Shown here piece by piece: positions 50,703 to 58,860 of a DNA stretch of 64,000 nucleotides. The position numbers were made by a program, and so were the translations under genes. Within the stretch, counting starts at the first letter, position 1; each line of letters opens with the position of its first letter. The notes under the pieces are model-generated. The model searched no databases, was not told the DNA's origin, and saw only the letters and a program-made list of their open reading frames with translations. Source of the stretch: Alcaligenaceae bacterium (GTDB lineage: Bacteria; Pseudomonadota; Gammaproteobacteria; Burkholderiales; Burkholderiaceae_B); contig JACCES010000015.1 of assembly GCA_013416455.1 (NCBI GenBank), positions 61,201 to 125,200 on the forward strand. Reading direction: 5' to 3'.

Positions 50703-52349
50703 TCAATCGTCGTATCGCATTGCAGTGGGCGGCAGTTTGACCTCGACGAGGATGGGGGTCTTTCCGTCGCGCTGTTCAATGAGCGCCAGTGCTTCGGCCA
50801 GTTCCTGCTTGTTCGTCACCGCCCGGGTCCTGAACCCCATCACGCCGGCGATCTCCGACAAAGGGGGAACCTGGATACTTGAAATGTCCGGGTCGCGCCC
50901 GGCATCGGCCAGCTTCGCATATTCGGCGCCATAGGCGCCGTCGTTGATGATGATCGTGATGATGTCCAGCCCCATGGACCGGATGGCGAACAGTTCATTG
51001 ATCCCACCCATCATGAACCCGCCGTCGCCGATGATCGCCAGCACGGGCACTCCCGGTACGGCCACCGCCGCGCCGATCGCGTGACCCACCCCCATGCCGA
51101 TGGATGCGAAACTGACCGGGGCAATGAAATATCCGGGTTTGCTGGCGTGGATATTGGTCCAGGCCGAGCGTGTGAACCGCCCCGCATCGGTCACCACGAT
51201 TTTCTCGTCCAGCAGTTCATCGAGCGCGGTGGTAACGTAGTCGAGCGTCATTGCGTGATTGCGCACCCGGGAAGGATCGTCCTGGCGCGGCTCGGCAAGC
51301 GCCCGCAGGGCCTCGGCCACGTCATGCTCGTTGGCAAACGCCGATGGCCGCAGATCTATTTCATCAAGCCATTCCATGATCGCCGTGATTGCCGATGGAA
51401 TGTCCCCGTTCACGACATTCCTGGGTTTCGCAAACCGGTACATCAACTGCCCTTCATCACCTATCATGACCAGGGTCTTGTCGTTGACCAGGCTTCCCTT
51501 GGCCGTTGTAAGGTAATTGCAGCCCGCGCCAATCGAGATGATGCAGTCGCTCTTTGCCATGACATCCAATGCTTCCGTCCTGGCGAGCGTGCCCATGATG
51601 CCGAGATTCCATTTATGCCCGGAAAAGCTGTCTTTCGCCCGCAGTGTGCATGCAATGGGCGCTTCGAGGCGATCGGCCAGTTTGGCTATCTCGTCCAGGG
51701 CGCCGTGCTTGATGGCGCCGTACCCCACCAGTATCAATGGCCTTTTTGCATTGGCGATCGCTTCGACACAGCCTTCCACCGCGCCTGGGGCGGTGAGGGT
51801 GGTTTTTTCATTCCGAATGTCCAGCGGGATTTCACGGTACCTGGCGGTGGTCCTGTTCAATAAATCATACGGGGGGAGATTCAGGACGACCGGGCGTTTT
51901 TCGCGCAAGGCCTTGTCGATGGATTCTATGACCGCGTCCTGTATTCTTTCCGGGCTGGTGGGTTCCACATAAGCCACTTCACACGCAAGCGCCACGGCAC
52001 CGTGATTCATTTCCTGGAAATGTTCCTTGACCGCCGACGGGGCATCCGCGGTAACCAGTATGACGGGCGTGCTCGATTTGCGGGCTTCCATCAGGGCCGT
52101 GATCGTGTTGGCAAACCCGGGGCCGCATGTGCAGGCCGCCACCCCGACTTTATTGCTCAGCTGGCTGTAGGCGATCGCCATCTGCACCGCGCCGCTTTCA
52201 TGGGCCGCCTTGATGTACCGCCCACCGCAGTCATTCGCGTAATAGTCGATGAAATGCATGACGGCGTCGCCCATGACGCCAAACAGCGTATCGACCCCCA
52301 TGTCGGAAAAGGTTTTTGCGGCAATGATGTTCAGATTCAACTCGCTCAT
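50703..52349 (-). CDS. ThDP-dependent decarboxylase-like enzyme, diverged copy 3
   Basis: A 548-residue paralogue of the enzymes at 37520 and 46608, same length and domain order but clearly diverged. The activating Glu is kept (YIKAAHESGAVQMAI), as is GVAACTCGPGFANTITALMEAR and the ThDP motif IIGDGGFMMGGINELF ending IINDGAYGAE. ATG 52349 (MSELNLNIIAAKTFSDMG) is preferred because AGGGTG lies 7 bases upstream and the length equals the paralogues; a GTG 9 bases earlier is possible. It appears to start a minus-strand unit with the Bug, regulator and ThDP copy 2 genes. Confidence 0.85.
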   Translation of the reverse strand: MSELNLNIIAAKTFSDMGVDTLFGVMGDAVMHFIDYYANDCGGRYIKAAHESGAVQMAIAYSQLSNKVGVAACTCGPGFANTITALMEARKSSTPVILVTADAPSAVKEHFQEMNHGAVALACEVAYVEPTSPERIQDAVIESIDKALREKRPVVLNLPPYDLLNRTTARYREIPLDIRNEKTTLTAPGAVEGCVEAIANAKRPLILVGYGAIKHGALDEIAKLADRLEAPIACTLRAKDSFSGHKWNLGIMGTLARTEALDVMAKSDCIISIGAGCNYLTTAKGSLVNDKTLVMIGDEGQLMYRFAKPRNVVNGDIPSAITAIMEWLDEIDLRPSAFANEHDVAEALRALAEPRQDDPSRVRNHAMTLDYVTTALDELLDEKIVVTDAGRFTRSAWTNIHASKPGYFIAPVSFASIGMGVGHAIGAAVAVPGVPVLAIIGDGGFMMGGINELFAIRSMGLDIITIIINDGAYGAEYAKLADAGRDPDISSIQVPPLSEIAGVMGFRTRAVTNKQELAEALALIEQRDGKTPILVEVKLPPTAMRYDD

Positions 52350-52860
52350 GACTTTCACCCTGATATTGAAATGGATACATCAAGAAAGCGCTGAATAATC
52401 ATCGCGGCGCCGTTTGCGGCTCGAATCATTCAGCGCTTTCCTTGGGAAGCTCGGCTTACAACCATAAGCGCGTGCCTGTGGGAAGCGATGGCTTGGGCGG
52501 GTGTTTATTTCATGATGTAAAAATGTGCGCGGCCTTGGGTCATGGAATTGATGCATGTCAAGAATTAAGGAAGCTCTGAACAAGTCGAGCGGAAAGCAGG
52601 CACTGTGGGTCGGGATGGGATGCGAGGTGCAAAGCGCAGTGATAGCCGTAGCTATCGCGAGCATTTGCAACGAAGCAGACCGCCCGAATCCACAGATACA
52701 TGCGGCGCGGTGACTTGTTCAGAGCTTCCTTAATGTTGCGGTATGGCGATCAGCCTCATTCAGAGGGAAGAGCCGAGAGCCCCGAAGAAGCTGTTGTCCC
52801 GAAGGGCTTGGCCGCTCAAGCCGGCCAGTGCTATCTTCTCCCGGAACCAGAGGGGGTGGC
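52350..52860. other. Gap between ThDP copy 3 and the alpha-2-macroglobulin gene
   Basis: Over 500 bases without a gene. It contains MITE copy 2 (52569-52729). The rest must hold divergent promoters for the ThDP gene and the macroglobulin-pbpC pair; no clear operator was recognised. Confidence 0.6.
52569..52729 (-). mobile_element. 161-bp MITE, copy 2
   Basis: Same terminal inverted repeats as copy 1 (GGAAGCTCTGAACAAGTC), inverted orientation, same 161-bp length, about 3 mismatches. It is flanked on both sides by TTAA, a clean 4-bp target duplication of the IS5 type. Confidence 0.9.
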
Positions 52861-55800
52861 ATGAGGCACATGAATCGGGGGCGGTTTGCGGCCGTCGCGC
52901 TGGGCGGGGCATTGTTCATCGCGGCCGCGGGTGTGGCGCAGGCTGGCACGGCGGCGCCGTCGGGCGGCGGGGCGGCAGCCGGCGGGAAGACCATCGATAT
53001 CGCGGAATTCCTGCCTCAGGGAAGCACTTCCGGCGTCGAAGCCGTGCAGCTCCGGTTTTCCGCGCCTGCCGCGGCCTTCGGCGACCCGGCCGCGCGGCCG
53101 CCCATCGATCTGCGCTGCCGGGGGCCCGTGCCGGCCGGCCAGGGCCGCTGGCTGGATGACACGCGCTGGACATATGTTTTCGAACGGGCCGTTCCCGCCG
53201 GCGTCGATTGCGTGGCCGTCGCCAATCCGCAATTCCGCGCCCTGGATGGCCGGCCGCTGCCCGCCACGCTGCGCCATGAGTTCAATACCGGCGCGCCCTC
53301 TGTGGTCGAGTTCCGTCCGTATCAGGGCTGGGACATCGACGAAGAACAGGTGTTCATCCTGCGTTTCGATGCGCCGGTCGATCCGGAGGACCTGGCCCGG
53401 CACAGCCATTGTGCCGTTCAGGGCCTGGCGGAACGGGTCCCGGTGAAAACGGTGGGCGATGAGCATCGCGACGCGCTGCTGGAAGCCAGCTACATGCGGG
53501 AACCGGACGACGCTTCGGCGCTTGCGCTGCTGCAGTGCGCGCGGGTGCTGCCGCCTGAAAGCGAAGTCAGGCTGGAGGTCGGCCCCGGCGTTCGCGCCCG
53601 GGGGCAGTCGGCCGCCCTGCCCGCTTCAGAGCGTGCCCACGTGCTGGAATACCAGGTCCGGGCGCCCTTTACCGCCACCTTGCGATGCACCCGGGAACGG
53701 GCGGGGCGGCCCTGCCTGCCGGTGGCGCCGATCGAAGTGGCATTCTCGGCTCCCGTGCCGCGCGAGGCGCTGGCCGGCATGAGTCTGAAGGCGGGCGACA
53801 GGCTGTTCGACGCCGCCCAGGACGATGAGGATGAAGGGCCTGTGTCGTACCTGAGCTATCCGGGTCCGTTTCCGGCGGGCGCCTCCCTGACGCTGACGCT
53901 TCCCGACGGCTTGCGCGACGATGCGGGGCGCGGCCTGGCCAATGCCGACCGTTATCCGCTGGAAATCGGGGTGGCCGACTATCCGCCGCTCGCCCGTTTC
54001 GCATCGGGCACCTTCGGTGTACTGGAACGTTTCGCCCATGCGCCGCCGGAGGCGGGCGCCACGCAGCCGGCGGCCGTGCCCGTCACGCTGCGGCACATCG
54101 AAGCCGATCCCGTGGTGCGCGGCGCCCACTGGTCGGCGGGCCAGGTGGCGAATCTGCGCACGGTGGACGACGCCGAAGTGTTGCGCTGGTATGCGCGCCT
54201 GCAGCGGCTCGACGGCGGGCGATGGAGCGAACGGCAGCTCAAGGACATCATCGCGGGGCGCGCGCCCCGGGACGACCCCGGCACCGGGGCTGACCCTATC
54301 GATGTGCGCGCCGTCTCGCTGCTGAAGCCGCAAGCCGCTGTCCGGCGCCTGGCGCTGCCCGGCGAGGCGGGGCAGGAACGGCGGCCTCTGGAAGTGGTGG
54401 GCATTCCGCTTGAGGAGCCGGGCTTCCATGTCCTGGAGATCGAATCCCCCAGGCTGGGCGCCTCGCTGCTGGAAAATGAAGAGCCCATGTACGTGCGCAC
54501 CGGCGTGCTGCTGACCAATCTCGCGGTGCACATGAAGCAGGGCCGTGACGATCTGCTGGTATGGGTGACCACACTGGCGGATGCGCAGGCGGTGGCCGGC
54601 GCGGATATCGCGGTGCTGGACTGCAATGGCCGGCCGCTGGCACGGGGCCGGACGGACGACCGGGGGCTGTGGCATCTCATGGCGGCCATCGAGGCGCCGG
54701 ACTACTGCGCCGACACCGGCCTGGACGGCTTGTTCGTTTCTGCCCGCATTCCCGCCGATCACCCTCAGTCGCACGGCGCCGCCGATTATGCTTTCGCGCT
54801 GTCCGGCTGGGACCGGGGCATCGAGACCTGGCGCTTCAATGTGCCGACCTCGTATGGCACGGAGCCGGTGCTGCTGACGCATACGGTGTTCGACCGCAGT
54901 CTGTTCCGCGCGGGCGAAACCGTGTCGATGAAGCATTATCTTCGCGAGGAAACCCGCGATGGGCTGAAGGTGCCGGCCGGCGGCCGGCCGGACCGGCTGG
55001 TGATCGAACATGAAGGTTCGTCCCAGCGCCACGAGCTGTCGGTATCCTGGGACGAAACGCCCAGCGGCGGCCTGGCGGCGCTCAGCGAATTCACCATTCC
55101 GGCATCGGCGCAGCTTGGTTCCTATGCCGTGCGCCTGACCGACGAGAATCAGGCCTGGTATGGCGACAGCCGTTTCCGCGTCGAGGAATTCCGGCTGCCG
55201 GTTCTGGCCGGCCGGCTCGTGCTGCGCGGCGGCGAGCGGCCCGATGTGCTGATTGCGCCCGACAGGCTGGAGGTGGACATGCAGCTGGCCTGGCTGTCGG
55301 GCGGCCCCGCCTCGGGGCAGAAGGTGGAACTGAGCGCCGTCGCCGAAGATCGCCCTGTGAGTTTCGAGGGCTATGACGATTACAGCTTCACGCCGCCGCC
55401 CAGGCGGCAGGGCCCGGAGGCCGACGCGGGGGAGGCGGCGGACGATGAGGGCGGGGAGCGGCGCCGGCTGTTCCTGGACGCCCGCGAATTCATGCTCGAC
55501 GCCAATGGCGCGGCCGGGCTGGAAATCGATGCCGTGCCGGTGGCGGACCGTCCGCAGCGCTGGCAGCTCGAAGCCAGCTTCGCGGATCCGGGCGGCGAGG
55601 TCCAGACGCTTTCCCGTTCCGTCGACGTATGGCCCGCCGATGTGCAGGCCGGCCTGAGGGTCGGCGGCTGGGAGCGTGCCGGCCAGGACATTCCCGTTGG
55701 CCTGATCGCGCTGGGCGTCGGGGCCGTACCGCAGGCAGGCGTCGCCATGCGCCTGCTGGCGGTGGAGCGCAAGATCCATACCGTGCGCAAACGCATGGTG

Positions 55801-58800
55801 GGGGGCTTTTATCGCTACGACACACGGGTCGAGCGGAGGGACGCCGGCACGATCTGCCAAGGCGTGACGGACGCCTCGGGCCGGCTGCAGTGCCAGGCGA
55901 GTTTCGACCGGGCCGGTTCCTATGAACTGGTGGCCGTGGCCGAGGACGCCCGGGGCCGTTCATCACGGGCGTTCTCGACGCTGTGGGTGTCCGGCGGCGG
56001 GGAATTGTGGTTCGGCGGCCAGGATGATGATCGCATCGACCTGATCCCGGCCCGCAATGAATGGGCGCCCGGCGAAGAGGCCGAATTCCAGGTGCGCATG
56101 CCGTTCCGGGAGGCCGTTGCGCTGGTGAGCGTGGAGCGCGAAGGCGTACTGTGGACGCGGCAGGTCAGGCTCACGGGCCAGGATCCGGTGATACGGATTC
56201 CGGTGTCCGCGTCCTGGGGGCCGAACGCTTATGTTTCGGTGCTGGTGCTGCGCGGCCGGCTGTACGAGTTGCCCGGCAAATCGTTCTTCCAGTGGGGGTG
56301 GAAGCGTCCGGCCGAATGGCTGCAGACCTTCAGCGAGAATCCGGCGGATGTGCTGGTGACGAGCCAGGTCGATCTGGCCAGACCGGCCTTCCGTTTCGGC
56401 CTGGCCGAGATCCGCGTCGCCGCCGGGGCGGACCGCCTGCGGGTCGAGGTCGCCCCCGAGCGCGATGTGCTGCAGGTCAGGGATGAAGCGCGTGTGCGGC
56501 TGCGCGTCCAGCTTCCCGACGGCAGTCCGGCCGCCCATGCGACCGTCGCCTTTGCTGCCGTCGATGAGGCGTTGCTGGAACTTTCGCCCAATGACAGCTG
56601 GTCGCTGTACGAAGCCATGCATCCGCGCCGCAGCCTGGGCGTGCGTACCGCCACCATGCAGATGGAAGTCGTCGGCCGGCGCCACTATGGCCGCAAGGCG
56701 GGGGCGGCCGGCGGTGGCGGGGGCGCCATGCCGACGCGTCAGTTGTTCGACACCTTGCTGAGCTGGCAGCCGATGGTGAGGCTGGACGCCAACGGTGAGG
56801 CCGAGGTCCGCTTCCGGCTCAACGATGCGCTCAGCCGTTTCAGGCTCGTTGCGGTGGCGGACCATGGCGGGGGCGGTTTCGGCAGCGCCGCCGCCAGCAT
56901 TGTCACGCGCCAGGATCTGCAGCTGGTGCCGGGGCTGCCCGCGGCGGTGCGTGAAGGCGATGACTACCGCGTGGAGGTAACGGTGCGCAATGGGACGGAC
57001 CGCGAGCGGGAAATCTCGGTTTCCGCGCAATACGAGCACGAGGGTGCCGGGCAAGACCTGCCGCCGCGCAAGCTGCATCTGGGGCCGGGCCGGTCTGAAG
57101 CCGCATCATGGCGGGTCACGGTGCCCGCGCTGGCCTGGCCGAAGGAAAGCGGCACGATGGCCTGGCGTTTCGAAGCCGGCGATGGCGGGGTGTCCGACAG
57201 CGTGGCCGTCTCCCAGCGCATCGAGCCGCGCCTGCCAACGGCCACTGTCCAGGCTTCCTTGCTGGGTCTGGAAGCCGGCTCGTCCGTTTCGCTGCCGGTT
57301 GCGGCGCCGGCCGGCGCCCTGCGCGATGAGGCGGGCCGGGCGTTCAGCGGCATTGCGCTCGATGCCAGCCCTTCCTTGGCGGGGGGGCTGCGGGGCGTGC
57401 GCGAATGGTGGCTGGACTATCCCTACACCTGCCTGGAGCAGTCCGCCTCTCAGGCCCTGGCGCTGGAAGACGGGAAGCGATGGCGGGATGTACTCGGGCG
57501 GCTGGCCACCCATATGGACGACGATGGCCTGTTGCGCTACTTCCCGGGCGGCGGGCAGGGCAGCGAGGTGTTGACCGCCTATCTCGTTTCGGCGAGCGAT
57601 GAGGCCCGCCGGCTGGGCCTGGCATTCGAACTTCCGGAAGCCGCCCTGCGGCGCATGCTGGACGGCTTGCAGGCCTTTGCCGAAGGCCGCATCAAGCGGG
57701 CGGCGCCCTTGTCGGATACGTCCCTGGATTCCCGCCGCATCATGGCGATGGAAGCCCTCGTGCGCCATGGCCGGGTGAAGCCGGCCATGCTGGACAGCTT
57801 TGCCCGGACGCCCGACAAGTGGCCGACGCCGACCGTGGTCGATTGGCTGTCCATCCTGTCGCACCTGCCGGCGCGGGAAGCGGAGCGGCGCGGCATGGCG
57901 CAGGCGCGCAGCATTCTGATCGGCCGCATGTCGGTTTCGGGCGCCGCCATGGCATTCCGCGATGAGGCGCTCAACGGCGCCCCCGGGCTGATGGCAAGCC
58001 GCGTGACCAGCCTGTCCCGTCTGATGCTGGCCGTCATGGACCACCCAGAATGGCGGCAGGACCTGCCCCGCATGATGCGGGGGCTGCTGGAAGCCCAGTC
58101 GCACGGCGCCTGGGGCATCACCACCGATAATCTGCTGGCGTTGCTGGCGACCAGGCGGTTTGCGCAGCGTTTCGAGGCCGAGCCGGCGGCGGGCACGCTG
58201 CGGGGCGCATGGGCGGCGCCCGAAGCCGGTGGCGCCGCGGCGGACGCACGGCCCGCGGACGCGGCGGTGATCCAGCTGCCGCCGCCCGGCGAGACGGCCA
58301 CGGCGCTGCTGGACTGGCCCGGGCGTGAAGGGCGGCTCGATCTGCGGCACGATGGCGGCGGCCGCGCCTGGGTGGGCCTGCGCGCGCAGGCCAGAATCCC
58401 GCTGGCCGAAACCGAGGACGCCGGCTACCGCATCGAGCGCAGGGTCGTGCCGGTACAGCGGCATGCGCGGGATGGCTGGTCGCGAGGGGACGTCTATCGG
58501 GTGGAGCTGGAGATCCATGCGCGGGACCCCGCGAACTGGGTGGTGCTGAGCGACCCGGTTCCCGCCGGTGCGACGATACTGGGGTCGGGGCTGGGGCGCG
58601 ATGCCGGGGCGCGGCTGGAGCAGGACATCGGCTACTACCCGCCGGCCTTTGTCGAGCGCGCCGCGACCGGTTACCGCGCCTATTTCGATTATCTGCCCGC
58701 CGGGCGCGTGCGGTTGAGCTATACGCTGCGGCTGAATGCAATCGGCAGCTTCGCCTTGCCGCCCACCCGTGTCGAAGCGCTCTACCGGCCCGATCTTTAC

Positions 58801-58860
58801 GGGCGCCTGCCCAATAACGAAGGCCTGACCGTGGGCGCGGGGCCCTTCGATGCCAGGTGA
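52861..58860 (+). CDS. Bacterial alpha-2-macroglobulin (YfhM-like) with thioester
   Basis: A 1,999-residue periplasmic protease trap. The signal peptide is MRHMNRGRFAAVALGGALFIAAAGVAQA; there is no lipobox Cys, unlike many YfhM proteins. Macroglobulin-type beta domains follow, then the A2M core (LFDTLLSWQPMVRLDANGEAEVRFRLNDALSRFRLVAVADHG) and the thioester motif in DYPYTCLEQSASQALALEDG, Cys about 1524, within the alpha/alpha toroid (TED) domain. The C-terminal receptor-like region ends near 1999. It shields the cell wall from host or competitor proteases and is classically paired with PBP1C. AGAGGGGG precedes the ATG. The stop overlaps pbpC by 11 bases. Confidence 0.93.
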   Translation: MRHMNRGRFAAVALGGALFIAAAGVAQAGTAAPSGGGAAAGGKTIDIAEFLPQGSTSGVEAVQLRFSAPAAAFGDPAARPPIDLRCRGPVPAGQGRWLDDTRWTYVFERAVPAGVDCVAVANPQFRALDGRPLPATLRHEFNTGAPSVVEFRPYQGWDIDEEQVFILRFDAPVDPEDLARHSHCAVQGLAERVPVKTVGDEHRDALLEASYMREPDDASALALLQCARVLPPESEVRLEVGPGVRARGQSAALPASERAHVLEYQVRAPFTATLRCTRERAGRPCLPVAPIEVAFSAPVPREALAGMSLKAGDRLFDAAQDDEDEGPVSYLSYPGPFPAGASLTLTLPDGLRDDAGRGLANADRYPLEIGVADYPPLARFASGTFGVLERFAHAPPEAGATQPAAVPVTLRHIEADPVVRGAHWSAGQVANLRTVDDAEVLRWYARLQRLDGGRWSERQLKDIIAGRAPRDDPGTGADPIDVRAVSLLKPQAAVRRLALPGEAGQERRPLEVVGIPLEEPGFHVLEIESPRLGASLLENEEPMYVRTGVLLTNLAVHMKQGRDDLLVWVTTLADAQAVAGADIAVLDCNGRPLARGRTDDRGLWHLMAAIEAPDYCADTGLDGLFVSARIPADHPQSHGAADYAFALSGWDRGIETWRFNVPTSYGTEPVLLTHTVFDRSLFRAGETVSMKHYLREETRDGLKVPAGGRPDRLVIEHEGSSQRHELSVSWDETPSGGLAALSEFTIPASAQLGSYAVRLTDENQAWYGDSRFRVEEFRLPVLAGRLVLRGGERPDVLIAPDRLEVDMQLAWLSGGPASGQKVELSAVAEDRPVSFEGYDDYSFTPPPRRQGPEADAGEAADDEGGERRRLFLDAREFMLDANGAAGLEIDAVPVADRPQRWQLEASFADPGGEVQTLSRSVDVWPADVQAGLRVGGWERAGQDIPVGLIALGVGAVPQAGVAMRLLAVERKIHTVRKRMVGGFYRYDTRVERRDAGTICQGVTDASGRLQCQASFDRAGSYELVAVAEDARGRSSRAFSTLWVSGGGELWFGGQDDDRIDLIPARNEWAPGEEAEFQVRMPFREAVALVSVEREGVLWTRQVRLTGQDPVIRIPVSASWGPNAYVSVLVLRGRLYELPGKSFFQWGWKRPAEWLQTFSENPADVLVTSQVDLARPAFRFGLAEIRVAAGADRLRVEVAPERDVLQVRDEARVRLRVQLPDGSPAAHATVAFAAVDEALLELSPNDSWSLYEAMHPRRSLGVRTATMQMEVVGRRHYGRKAGAAGGGGGAMPTRQLFDTLLSWQPMVRLDANGEAEVRFRLNDALSRFRLVAVADHGGGGFGSAAASIVTRQDLQLVPGLPAAVREGDDYRVEVTVRNGTDREREISVSAQYEHEGAGQDLPPRKLHLGPGRSEAASWRVTVPALAWPKESGTMAWRFEAGDGGVSDSVAVSQRIEPRLPTATVQASLLGLEAGSSVSLPVAAPAGALRDEAGRAFSGIALDASPSLAGGLRGVREWWLDYPYTCLEQSASQALALEDGKRWRDVLGRLATHMDDDGLLRYFPGGGQGSEVLTAYLVSASDEARRLGLAFELPEAALRRMLDGLQAFAEGRIKRAAPLSDTSLDSRRIMAMEALVRHGRVKPAMLDSFARTPDKWPTPTVVDWLSILSHLPAREAERRGMAQARSILIGRMSVSGAAMAFRDEALNGAPGLMASRVTSLSRLMLAVMDHPEWRQDLPRMMRGLLEAQSHGAWGITTDNLLALLATRRFAQRFEAEPAAGTLRGAWAAPEAGGAAADARPADAAVIQLPPPGETATALLDWPGREGRLDLRHDGGGRAWVGLRAQARIPLAETEDAGYRIERRVVPVQRHARDGWSRGDVYRVELEIHARDPANWVVLSDPVPAGATILGSGLGRDAGARLEQDIGYYPPAFVERAATGYRAYFDYLPAGRVRLSYTLRLNAIGSFALPPTRVEALYRPDLYGRLPNNEGLTVGAGPFDAR

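Noticed and set aside
53626..55860. 744-codon open frame antisense to the macroglobulin gene
   Set aside because: High-GC shadow; composition rich in Arg/His/Pro/Ala with no domain, and the plus strand encodes a clear alpha-2-macroglobulin.
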